Shown here piece by piece: positions 1 to 11,700 of a stretch of 64,000 nt of DNA (its first letter is position 1; every line of letters begins with the position of its first letter). The position numbers were made by a program, and so were the translations under genes. This DNA is from Carposina sasakii (taxonomy: Eukaryota > Arthropoda > Insecta > Lepidoptera > Carposinidae), in the NCBI GenBank assembly GCA_014607495.2, contig CP053169.1, forward strand, positions 3,100,001 through 3,164,000, given 5' to 3'. The notes under the pieces were generated by a model. The model worked only from the letters and a program-made list of their open reading frames with translations, ran no database searches and had not been told where the DNA came from.

Positions 1-52
1 AATATTATCAACAAAAATCACTTTTCTATTTAAATGTACAATTTTTTTTCAG

Positions 53-1848
53 TTTACAACCACAATCAGTGAACAATGTGATGACGGATTGTGAAATATC
101 AACACAGACAGCCGACTCAATACTCGAGCTTCGTGACGAAGACACACCAGAAGTGGCCAAGCTGGTGCTTAAAGCCCCAGCCTTCCTCGGTCTACTGGCG
201 GATATAGAACGCAGCTGTGACATTATTGAGCTCAACCTGACTCCGGAACATCCTAATGTTAGCATTGTCACTTATGGAATGCAGGTTAGTGTATTGTCCA
301 CAACTATAGGTATATTTAGCATTGTATGCTTGCTTTAACTTCAAGCAAGTTACCATTACTTAAGTACTATGACAAATACATTACGTCGTGGATCTTTTAT
401 AATACTGAAAAAAAAGGACTTCCTTTCTCAGACTGTGTATCGAAATCTTTCGATATAAATACAAATAAAAAAAACTGTAAACAACCCTATTATCTGATAA
501 TTATCCTAGCTGATTTGTCAATTAACTTTTTGAAATTTTCTTTATTTTAATTATTATCTATTTATCTCAAAAAGGGTATCAGTTTTTCGCCATTATTAAA
601 TAAACAGAAAAGAATAATACAATTTAAATGATAAAAATACAATTTAATTCAGAGTTAAAAGTAAGAAAGTACGTAATAAAGATAAATTCCTGAAATTCAC
701 ACTTCTCTTGTCAGTCAAGGGTTTTTTTTATGTCTAGCGCGTTTGGATACATAAACAAACTTAGTTATTATTTTAGTGTTTGATTTCAAAATTGGTCAGA
801 CGTGGCACCATGTGGTTCTATCGGCCTCTTGGTTGCTCTGCCTACCCCGTAAGGGATAATGGCGTGATTATATGTATGTATGTAATAAATAACACTTGCA
901 GGACAGATCATGTATTGACATGCCCAAGTCATCAGACATGGTCCAAAGCTTCAGCTGTGAGGAACCAGTGACATTGAAGTACCAGCTACACCACATACGG
1001 TTGATTATGAAAGCTCTAGGAATCTCCAGCAAGGTATATCAAACCATAGTTACAGACTTTCATAGAAAATATATTATATGTAATTATCTCACTGTGTTTG
1101 CACATTATTTTATTCCATTTTCCAAATTACTTTGGTATTACCCCATCTTTCTGTAAAATAGTTGTTTATAAATAAACTGTACAAGGGACAAGAGGGTCTT
1201 GGTGTTTTGTAGGCGATGGGCTGACCACCTGTCACTACTAACCGAACTTGTACATCTCAACTACACCCTCAAAATTGGTCAGAAGTGGCACCATGTGGTC
1301 CTATCGGCCCTTGGTGCTCGGCCTACCCCGTAAGGGATAAAGGCGTGATTATATGTATGTATGTATAAATAGGGGGTAGGTAGTCGTAAAACGCACAAGT
1401 ATGTACTTAGTATTTGTACTTATCAAGTTCAAAAATTCGCTGCCGTCATATTTTCGCCTAGTGCCAGGACGCAAATAAGCGCCAACTGCACTTCTAGAAA
1501 ACGCAAACAAATACATACGCAGTCGGCGGCAGTAAATGTGAGCAAGATGTTTTACATTATTGAGATAAGAGAACTCTTAAATGATTCCATGTACATTTAT
1601 TAATTTATTCTATAGAAATGAGATAGGCGAACCTTACTTAGGTTGTTCTTACTTACGTTACTAACGATGTTTGCCTCAATTTTTTAATAATAATACCTTG
1701 TATGAATGTAATTAACTCGTTGAATATTTCGCAGGTGGTCCTTCGATGCAGTTCTAATGGACTACTTTTGCTGCAACTTAAGTTGGAAAAGGAGGATCAA
1801 AGGCAGATGTTCTCAGAGTTCTACATTGTACCACTTTTAGATGACTGA
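53..1848 (+). CDS. Rad1: Checkpoint clamp subunit Rad1 (9-1-1 complex), C-terminal half, 5' end outside window
   Basis: Three exons are visible: 53-284, 902-1033 and 1735-1848. They are bounded by AG/GT sites and are in phase; the first starts with the last base of a split codon. The joined product ends at TGA 1846-1848. Recognised from Rad1 landmarks in order: an AFLGLLADIE segment (cf. the LREAFSELD helix of animal Rad1), LTPEHPNVSIVTYG, a MPKSSDMVQSFSC block (cf. YPKDSDLMEAFHC), and a C-terminal strand with SSNGLLLLQLKLE followed by FSEFYIVPLLDD. In the family, Rad1 forms a PCNA-like ring with Rad9 and Hus1 in the nucleus, loaded at damaged DNA for ATR signalling. The N-terminal PCNA-like fold lies left of the window. 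Introns hold two copies of dispersed repeat A. AATAAA near 2393 is a possible poly(A) signal. The gene converges on the SH2B/Lnk gene. Confidence 0.88.
785..886 (+). repeat. Dispersed repeat A, truncated copy in Rad1 intron
   Basis: Holds the family's 3' part: a TGGCACCATGTGG block, CCTACCCCGTAAGGGATAA, then a short (TATG)n tail. The same block recurs at 1175-1368 (+), 21058-21320 (-), 28770-28820 (+) and 33690-33920 (-). It ends only 16 bases upstream of the Rad1 exon at 902. The simple-sequence tail and variable 5' truncation suggest a retroposon. I cannot name the family. Confidence 0.75.
1175..1368 (+). repeat. Dispersed repeat A, longer copy
   Basis: Contains the ACAAGAGGGTCTTGGTGTTT block, GCGATGGGCTGACCACCTGT, the TGGCACCATGTGGTC block, CCGTAAGGGATAAAGGCG and a TATGTATG tail. 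It lies in the Rad1 intron between 1033 and 1735. Clearly homologous to the minus-strand copies at 21058 and 33690. Confidence 0.8.
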
Positions 1849-3094
1849 ATAGTTTACGTAACATAAAGGTCCAGGGTCTCTAAAACTGTTATTCTCATCC
1901 ATTGACATGCAATAGATGAAAGCATGCATAGCATGATATGACTATCTTCTGGGAGTGGCCCACCACAGCAACTCCTGTAAGCCAGTAGCAACTGAAGCGA
2001 CCAGAGACATGCAATAGAATGAAGCGATACTGGCACTCTATGGCTTATGTATACTTAAGGCATAAACCAGTCTTGCAACGTCTGCAAAATGCTGTCTGCC
2101 ATTTATCTTCAAACACAAAATGGCGGCCTATTTTATACCAAAGTTTATGAAAAGTAAAACAAAACTCAAAATATACGTCTATATTCCACTTTTGTAATTA
2201 CATACACCTTTTATAAGGAATGTTTGCTATTTTACACCAGTGTACGCTGTTATACATTCTGTAAAAATGGTTATAAATATTGTACAAACGTCATGTATAA
2301 GGTTATAACAAACTTAGTTGCTCGTCTTATTGAAGGTAGGTAAGTAAAGAATTGGTGCCTTCTATACTGTAGCAGTTTTTATGTAAGTGAAAATAAATGA
2401 GTTTTTTTAAGTACATTACCGTACTGACTGTTCAATATAATAAAGTGGCGGTTTTATCATCCATCATAAATTCAGGAATCATTCTGCTAAAAATAATGGC
2501 TGTATGTACCCACATAGTTTCCCTTGCCTGTCCTTTCGAATTAACTAAATTAAAAGAACCTATCACACCAGCGCCTCTGGCGGATAATTTGGTTGGTTAA
2601 AGTAATGAAATACAAAATTATTTTACTTATGTATGTCCTAAAAATTATATATTTTTCTTTCTAATATGTACCAATGGTATTTGTTTATAATATTCTATTC
2701 CGAACTAATACTTTTGTTATTTTATTGTAAATTAGTATTAGAAACTATTAGATCCTAAAAATAATCATCTACCGTCAAATTCAATTCCAATATCATTCAC
2801 CATTACTATCCTAAATGTTTGTGATATAGCATAATTTTGTATTTTTGTAAGTATTTGTGGCCCGCCCTACCTTTTTAAAAAACAAAACAACAACGTCAAC
2901 AAAACAAGACAAAGTCTGTAGAACCATTCCAAGATGGTTACGTACCTAATTGTTAGTACTTGAGCATAAGAAAAAGAAAGATTTCTTTACATAATCTATG
3001 CTGTCGATGATTAAATACAACTAACCATTTATAATTTCCTCCGCGAATAAAACGCTATTAGCTAACACTTTTCACTTAGTTCGCTAGACATGTT

Positions 3095-3200
3095 ATCCTA
3101 ACATGCGCTGATGCGGCTTCATTAGAATACATCAGCTGCATCTCCTTCCGTGCATGTCGTAAGAGTCGACTAAGGAACTCGGGAATAGGCTATTTGACAA
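3095..3200 (+). repeat. Dispersed repeat B fragment
   Basis: Carries TGCATCTCCTTCCGTGCATG followed by TCGTAAGAGTCGACTAAGGA. This block recurs at 16330-16525 (-), 18335-18545 (+), 35325-35510 (+), 40440-40640 (-) and 50038-50665 (+). Longer copies also have an ACGGCTGTGTTCTC / GGTAGCCA end. A multicopy non-coding repeat; class not determined. Confidence 0.7.
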
Positions 3201-4341
3201 TGGCTATTTGAAAAATGAATCGTGAATTACTGTAATCAGTATGTATTATGTATGAGTTTAAAAATGGTTATTTACTAGCGGAAGTTGAAAATAATAATTA
3301 ATTTACTTAAAAATCCGTAAATAAAATGCATATTTTTAAACTTTCGGGCTTATTATGACGTCACCTGCTTGTAAACATTGTTTTTTGTTCACACTAAAAT
3401 GTATGTGGATGACATGTGTCAAAGTGACAGATACAGGCAAGTGATGTCACCGACGACATATTTTCAAAGAAGCGTTTTGGTGCGCTATTTAAATATCAAA
3501 CTTTTAATTTGATATTATTCAGTAAATATGTATCAGAATTCAAATATACAACTTGTACTGGGTTTTTAAACCCCTAGAGAATAATATAAAATAGATTTTG
3601 AAAATCAGTCAAATAGCCTATTCTCTCGTTACGTATGTTGTTCACCTAACATTATTTTCTACATGTAAAAATGAATTCCGAAACAACATGAAAACAGGGT
3701 GTACCTTCCCTATCTCAGCAAAGAATCGAACCCAACACTTAGTTTATCCTAGCAGAATTAAATACTTTGGCAATAAACAGTGCAAGGAGCTTTGTGAATG
3801 CAATATATTATTATTTTAGACAGCAGCGCCTTGCATATTTATTTTATGATAAATCCCGCGTATTTTGTTAAAAAATTTCTCTATACCTATGACTAGATTG
3901 GACTACATCAATTTATGCTTATCAGAAACTTTGTTTCTGTTCATTTACTATGAGTATAAGATAAGATTTCCGAGTAAGATTACTCGATACAATAGTAAAG
4001 TTAATTGTAATACAAAAATTAAACTATAACGTTATTCCTATTACATTATAGATATACTGATACAAACTGTATAAGTGTTGTGGCCATATCGTTGAAATGA
4101 TTATTATCGTAAAATTTACGAAATTCCATTGACCACTAATAAATTAATCATTTCATATATGTAATCTAACTGGATTTTACAAAAACTTAACTCACAATTT
4201 GAAGTTATGGAATAAAGAAACTATGAAGTTTAACTTTAAAATGATATGGCCACGACATAAGCATCTCTTATCTATCAGCATCTTACTTGTCCCACTGAAA
4301 GCGAATGCATAATAATAGTGTACTTATAATATAAACTAGTG

Positions 4342-5003
4342 GACGCCCGCGACTCCGTCCGCGTGGACTAGAGAAAAAACAAAATGTCGAAATTATCCGG
4401 TATAAAAACATTTTCCCGGGATAAAAGGTAGCCTATATAGGGTGATTTTTGGTCGTCAACGTTCCCGTTAACTACGGAATCTCCTCATCATCACGTTCAT
4501 TTTTCTCCATGGAAGCCTGGGAAGTGTCTGGTTTCCAAAATATTAGGGTACAAAGTTGAGTAAATAGACTGCGTTTTTCTGCATAAATGCACATTGTCGC
4601 ATGTAGCAAGATTTTTTCACTAGAAAAATTAATATCTGTCTATGAAAAAACTAGCATAAACACTGGACACTATAAATTACGCCCGATCAAGTAATTAAAA
4701 AAAAAAAAACATTTTTTTTAAATTCACAGCTTTTTTTTGGCATAAACTTACTTTATTTGATGTATAGATTACGAACCCTTAATTAAGGGTGGCAGCGAAA
4801 CAACACCCTGTATGTTAAGTGGGACCTGTCACAATATATTCCTGAAAACTGCATCGAAATCGGTTCAGCCGTTTCTGAGATTAGCGTGCACAAACGCAGA
4901 CAAACCGACAAAAAATCCAAAAAATCATAGTCAATCGTTTTTTCTCATATATCTTCCATGTACAGACAGCGATCCGTTACATTTTTATTATATGTATAGA
5001 TAG
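4342..5003 (+). mobile_element. Non-autonomous retroposon-like repeat, interrupted by a nested element
   Basis: Begins with ACTAGTGGACGCCCGCGACT. It ends with the phrase CGGTTCAGCCGTTTCTGAGA and a GTATAGATAG tail, both very common in lepidopteran RTE-like or Helitron-like repeats. The two halves, 4342-4435 and 4813-5003, are separated by the element at 4436-4812. Related older pieces are at 5936-6073 (-), 30235-30420 (+) and 55783-55870 (+). Superfamily not settled. Confidence 0.6.
4436..4812 (+). mobile_element. Nested inverted-repeat element at a TA site (Tc1/mariner-type termini)
   Basis: Starts TATAGGGTG and ends CACCCTGTA, so the ends are inverted copies of a (TA)CAGGGTG-type terminus. 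It sits inside the repeat at 4342-5003, and removing it joins GCCTA to TGTTAAG. The internal block with TTTTTCTCCATGGAAGC recurs at 32735-32870 (-) and 39945-40080 (+). A 12-15 base poly-A run is internal. No transposase frame. The exact end bases are ambiguous by about two nucleotides. Confidence 0.6.
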
Positions 5004-5226
5004 ATAAGTGTATACAATTTCATTCTAAATTACATGGCTAGAAAAGGTAAATATTTATGTTGTGTTGCCAACAACTACTTCATCCTATTTCAATATTTGT
5101 GTATGTACTTAGTATTTCATATTTTTATTGGTCAGTGGAACAAGCAGCAAGCATTATTTAAATAATGTTTACCGTGAAAACATAGTTAAGTTAGAACATT
5201 AAAAATATAAATCTAATCAATATTAG

Positions 5227-5366
5227 GGTCTATTCCGGCAGTCACGCTTAAACCTAAACCTGTCAGGTCTATCTCTCTCCGTCCTTAACATAAATGGCTG
5301 AGATAGAAAAGGACAGGTAGGACTAAATTTACGTTTAGGTTTAATTGAGACTGCCGGAATCGACCA
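5227..5366. mobile_element. Short inverted-repeat element (MITE), about 140 bp
   Basis: The ends are near-perfect inverted repeats: GGTCTATTCCGGCAGTC on the left and the complement of GGTCGATTCCGGCAGTC on the right. Inner sequence continues the symmetry (AAACCTAAACC / GTTTAGGTTTAA). Too short to encode anything. No clear target-site duplication. Confidence 0.7.
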
Positions 5367-5729
5367 TAATGCCTACCTAAACATAAATAAGTAGTTTAAA
5401 CATTTGGCCAAGCCTTAATTTTGCTATATACATATATATCCACTAGACATATTGCACAAAACTAAATAAAAAATCGTGAACAAGAAAGAAAAACCCCTCA
5501 CCTACGTAAATGAGCATAGTTAATAAAGAATTATACAGCAATCTCCCTAACATAATCAGTAACTTAATGTAGTTATGTAAAAAGTTAATAGTCCGGCTCG
5601 AAGGACCAACAAATAACGTAACTGCAACTGAGAGTCAATATTAAGACATCTTTGTAACCCCCTTTCAAAATAACCCGACGAAAATTAAAAGAAAGAAAAT
5701 CCAAAAGATCTATTAACCCAAAAATAAAG

Positions 5730-8700
5730 TTACACAAAGCTGTACTGATTGTCGACGGCCCTTACGTCATGGCCTCCGGTTGCGGCCAATAGGGCTTCAA
5801 GCTCTGCTCTCCTCATACGTACGTCACTGCCATGGGAGACACTGAGCTGAAAAAAAGTTTTGAATCGTGTTGAGGAAATACTAAATAAGAAAAGAAACAA
5901 TATACTAAAGACTTTATGGGAATATATATTCATCACTAATATTAAAAATACGAAAGTAACTGTGTCGTTGTGTCACGCTTTTGCGCCTAAAGCACCGAAA
6001 CGATTTTAATGAAATGAGATACTGGGTAACTATTCGCGATATGAAAATTACGAAATCTGCCGGGTCAGCTAGTTATGTATAATTTAAACAATTTAAATGT
6101 TTTATTTGAAATAGAGAATGTTAATATTAATGCAAGTAATAACAAGTAGCAACAAATACAGTGAGAAATAAGCAATTTAAATGAGCAAATTAAAAACTTA
6201 CCAAAACAAACGTACAGTTACACAACAAACAAGCACTAATATACAACGACTAGATACGTGGACCTTAATTTCCGTACATTCAAACTTAGACTATGATCAA
6301 GAATATAGATTAGATTGAAGATATATTGGACCTAAATAACTGGCTTAACTAAGCACGAATACCTCAAAAGGCGATCTCGTGACATACATTTTGAGATGAA
6401 ATGAGATAGTGTATTTTGACGTCAAATTTTTATATGAGATTCAACGAGAAAAAAGTTATGATAATCGATTAAGCTCGATATAGCTTGTCAAGTAAAGCAA
6501 ATTAAAAAAAACTTAGCTCACTGGAGACTTAGCTTGTTTCCGAGCGTAGCTTGCCAAGATCTATAGTTTTATAGACCGTGATAGCTACGAATATTTTTGC
6601 AACCCAGTCCATGTATCTAAAATTATGCAACGAACAACGAATGATGCAAAATAAAATAAAAACAGGCCACTCCATACAATAAAGTTTAATAATAACATTT
6701 ACAACCAAAGAAACTATGATTAAAGCTCAGAAGAACATTAGTTCGATTTATTTGTACAAGTAAATGACTTATAAATAAAGTAAATACATACAAACATTAT
6801 TATGATTTAAAAACCTATGTTAAATGTGCAAAGCCAGTGGTCCTTATAATGATTATCGAGTTCCAAATTTTACTTCATTTTCTGAATTATACACAGATCG
6901 ACCACGGGAAAACTAAAGAAGTTTGTGTTGTATTTATTATTAAAAACCGTTTCAGTATAAATGCTTGCGATAAACTTGTTTATATAGGTATAAAATTGAT
7001 TTGTTTTAAAGAGCACACTAATCTGAGTAAAACTTTTTTGTTCGAAATGAAACTTAAAGATATCTTATTATTATTATACCTTCAGATTTGTGAGCTTCCA
7101 TCACTAGCCTATTAATGATTTAAATTGACATAAGATAAACTTTATTGATTTATTCTTCATAAAATTTCTATTTACTTACAGCTTTTTTTAACAAAAAAAA
7201 AAAACCCGCACGCAATTAACATTTTGATTTACGAACTGTAATGACAACAAATAGTAGAAAAACTGTTTTTCTAAACTTGAATTCAGTTTCACTATTTATA
7301 CTTACTGGCAATAATATCAAAATGCAGCGATTACAATATTTCTAAAGGTCACAGACAGATAGAACTACATAGTAAAAGTAACTATTAGAAAAGCTATTTA
7401 CAATCAAGTCTCTTGTGTTTATTGTACAATCAAAATCGCAAATATGTATACGTAATTTTTAGGGAGTAAGTATTATTAACTTCAGTTAGAGATTTGATTT
7501 CATAAGCTTTTTCTACCTATGCGTATTCTCAGCGTAGTGTCAAGTCGTATAAACAAGTTATACGCTAATGTATACAAATTAATCGCAATACCTTATTCAT
7601 ATGTATAAATAACAATTTTCAATAAATAAAATGAGATATCAAGGTATTAATAACTAGACAAATAAGAAATAGCTTGACATAATTTAACAAATGAAGCTTA
7701 GTAACTACGTCATTTTTGTTATCTACCCTCCTCTATGTCATCATTGCAATACACACTGTGCCCGCCGGGCCGCCTACACGACCCGTAGTGACGTGCTAGT
7801 ATTTTGTAATTTCTCATCTCAAGCCGTCGACAAAATTTTTTGACTTGCAATAAGTGAAGCCGCCAACTAGCCGGCCGACATAGGTCGGCGGCCCGGCGGA
7901 CTCAGTGTGTATTGGCGCTATCAACTTACCTATTTGAAATGAAAGTTAAAACTTGTAAACTAAAAATCACGTATTTTTTGTTCGAAGAAAAAGTTGAGAA
8001 AAGGGCATTGAATTTTCCCATGAAGAATAACAAAAATGAAAAATGTTTAGTTTGAGTAAAAATATAAATCGTATTTGGAGGTTACTCTACCTCTTCTTGT
8101 TCATTATATCTATTGTATATTTTGATTCCAAGTGTACATTTGAGGGTGCAGAAAAAGAACCTAAAAGAAGTAGGTTTTTCTTGCTATGTTTTCACAACAC
8201 AAAAAATGTGATCAGTAATTATTAGAAGTGTTTTTATATTCGTATGGCCAAACAATGAAACACGCGAATGCGGTAAAACTATTTATCCTTAGATTATTAT
8301 ACAAAATTGTATTATTTGTGAATATAAAACTACTTTTATATAGTGTAAGTTCAAACCCATGCAAATAAAAAAAAATTGTGTAAAACATACGTAATGAAAG
8401 AAAATAACACATACATAATATACGTACGACTACATGAATTTGGAAGCATCGACACAATCAAACGAGTAATAACATTAACTACCAAAAATACAGATTTTTC
8501 TATCATTGTAACGAAGTTTTTGATGCATTAATAACGCTTTGTTTAAATCTATGCAATATTTTCACTGTTATAAGTTGCTCCACTGGCATCGAACGTTTGT
8601 CTGTCGCTCCCCATACAAAAATTAATACACCCTCTCCCTCGCACACGTATCAAATCCAATGAAAAATCACATTTCATTGTAAAAAATTCGTATAAAAAGT

Positions 8701-11700
8701 CCCTGGTAAAAAAGCGACAGACAATACACTATAGATTATAAATATTATAATAAAAGTTTTTATATTGCGTTGATTTGAACAAGTAAAGCAACAAAGAGAA
8801 AAAGGCTGAAAACAAGTGAATACGTACATACACAACAGCAATACCAACATTAACACAAATTACTGAAGCTTTATAAAAAAAATCCCCAAATTAGGTACTT
8901 TTTACACAAGGTACTACTAACATACCTACCGACTATAAATAAACTAAGTATGAAAACTTTATGTATGATTCTCGTTCGGTAAAACGTAGCAACATATCGA
9001 ATAAAATAACATAAAATCTAGTACGTTATATGTATATGGCAAATGATTTCCTCGATAATAAACACCACCACACGCACGCAGATTAAATAAAATTGTTAGA
9101 AAATAGTTCTATGCAAAGAAAAAGACAATAAAGCTTTAGTTTCCTAGGACAGCGGTATAGCGTTTCAAAGAATAATTGCTATGCCTGATTTCGGAACTAA
9201 GATTTTTTTATGCTGCGAATCTGGTTATACACATAGTAACTGTGGGGTAAACACGAACCTTTTTACGCGGCGTAACGCTAGCGACTCGCTACCAAAATCT
9301 ATGTGATTTGACAGTTGGACGATAGCGTTACGAACTATCGAGAGGTTCGTGCTTACCCCTCTGGTGCCATCATCCAACGGATTTGCACGGTGAGTGAGAC
9401 GCACATTAGTAAAACAGCGGTGAAATAACGTCACTACAACGTTGTCCACATATTATTGTTATGTAATAAAAAAAGGCGCGGTTTGTAACAGAGCGGTAAC
9501 TGACACCGTTTTTACATAGACAACGTAATTTACCACCGTTTTACGGCACCGCTATCTTAGGACACCAAAGCCTTATCCCCGCAAAGTTGCAGTCACTCAA
9601 GCATTTCATAAGTTTAAGTTATATGAGGATACGTCTGTATCCGTAAATAGCGTCTTTCGGCTCGGTGGGGTACTTTATGGAGCCGGATATTATAATGTAG
9701 GTATAAAAATTATTACTTTTTGTACTAAGTATTGTATTATGACGTGATCAGGGTGCTTAGACAATGTAACATAAAAAAAAATTAAATGACATTTCTTCTA
9801 GCAAACCTACAAAGGGAAACTAGAATTTTCACTGATAAGCTATGTCAATCAAAATTGTCCAACAAATAACTACATACTCTATTATGTAAAGTAAAAGGTA
9901 TCACTGGGCTATTATAAATGTATGATCATAACCATTTCTAAACCAGAACAGAAAGAGTGAAGTAAAGTGGAGTGAATCTTTGTTATATGCCAATACAAAA
10001 ACATAATTTCTGAAATCATACCACTCCACTAGACATCCCACTTCTGATATTAACTATCAACTACCCCCTTATTGTCCGTGGTCCACCCATGTTTATAGTG
10101 TTGTTCCGATAGTCTATCGATAGTACCATCTAAACTATCGACAGACCATAATATGGTAGAACATAATTATTATGTTGCAGAACGTCGATATTTTTGAAAG
10201 AACTATCGATAGTATGATAGATTTTCAAGGTCAACTATCACTACCCAACAACGCTAGTATGTACCTCACATGGAATAACAAGTCTCAGGCTCAAGGGAAC
10301 TATTATTCTATGCAAAGTACCTATGTATAAAGTTGAACCACAGAAAACAAAGCATCCTAGTCTAAGCAGCTCACTTGTCGCCTCGAGTCCTGGCAGACCA
10401 CATACTGCGTGAGAGTGACATCAGCCGCGCCGCCCGACTCTAGCGGGATCGGGTGCGCTCGGAAATGTTCGAGCATATCGTGCACGTTCGGAAACCAGAG
10501 GTGTTGCACTCGGCATTGGCCCGTCTCGCTCAGTGTCATGCGAAGATGCTTCGCTCGACCCTGAAGTGAAGAATTCATTGTTGTAGGAATTTGTGGAAGC
10601 TGGATAGGATTATGGCAATACTATAGAAGGGAATAAATTTCTCTAAGAAAGTTTTTTCGGTACAAACTGCTTAGAGTAAGTACTTACCTAACATTGCTTT
10701 GTAACTTGATATTTACATTCCTCATTATTTTCCTACTCGTATACTGGTTGGACTTGAACCAAATGAAACTTTGTTTGTGCCAACTGCGTAAAGTAGATAA
10801 GTACCTAACATTGCTTTATAACAACTTGACATGTAGATTCTTCAACATTTTCCTACAATAGAGGTTAGACTTGACGAAAAACACTTTTCTGATAAAACTG
10901 CTCCATAACGACGTGATATACATCTTCCAATAGTGAAGTCTTGACCACGTGATTTTACCACTATACCAAACCTATGTACTTTTCGATGATTACTACCAGA
11001 ATCTAAAGCAAATACAACAGCTATATGTATATACTAGTTAGAAATTCAAAGCTCACCTGAAAGTTGAAAGTGAGCACATATTCGCCTCTCCTAGTCTCGC
11101 TTTGCCGCACGAGATAGCATCCGTGTGCAGTCGGACCGCCAGCCAACACCGACGCGGCGGCTGTCGACCGCGCCAATGTACCGTGGAACCAGGGCCATTC
11201 TCCCAGCGATATGCGGGACTCGCACACTTCTTCTGCTATTGAACCTGGGATATAGAATAAAATGTGTTAATACGTCGATGGTCTGTGGCAGCATCTCCAT
11301 TAGAGATGTGCTATGTTAACCTAACCACAACCTATAGACCAAGAAGTTATTTTAGTACAGAAAACAAAATCGCCATAGGATGGTGGACTGCAATCCACGA
11401 AGAGGTTGGCAAGTTCTTATTGGCTCGGTCAAGAACAAAATTACAACTTTGCGATAGGATAGATATATGTATAGGACGACGTCTTCAAGACGCTACAGTG
11501 GGATGGACTAGGTATTAACGTCAATGGTGAATGTCCACGCATCTCCGCTTTGCAGACGATATAGTTTTGATGGCTGAATCGCTGCAAAACCTACAAAAAA
11601 TGCTGTCTAGTCTCAATGCTGCCTCGAGGCGTGTTGGCCTCGGGATGAACCTGGACAGGATCAAGGTAATGTTCAATCGACACATCAGCCGATATCCGTC

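Larger units (their letters stand above)
1849..5729. other. Intergenic DNA between convergent Rad1 and SH2B/Lnk
   Basis: No gene seen. It holds the Rad1 3' UTR (extent unknown), a piece of repeat B (3095-3200), a composite retroposon with a nested inverted-repeat element (4342-5003), and a small inverted-repeat element (5227-5366). The rest is AT-rich and shows no coding signal I trust. Confidence 0.6.

Noticed and set aside
6837..7115. 92-codon plus-strand frame
   Set aside because: Chance open frame in AT-rich Lnk intron (I/L/K/F-rich, no family).
10357..10374. TAG at 10357 as the true C-terminus of Lnk
   Set aside because: It lies beyond a good in-phase donor, and the downstream exon supplies the conserved family tail; at most a minor isoform.
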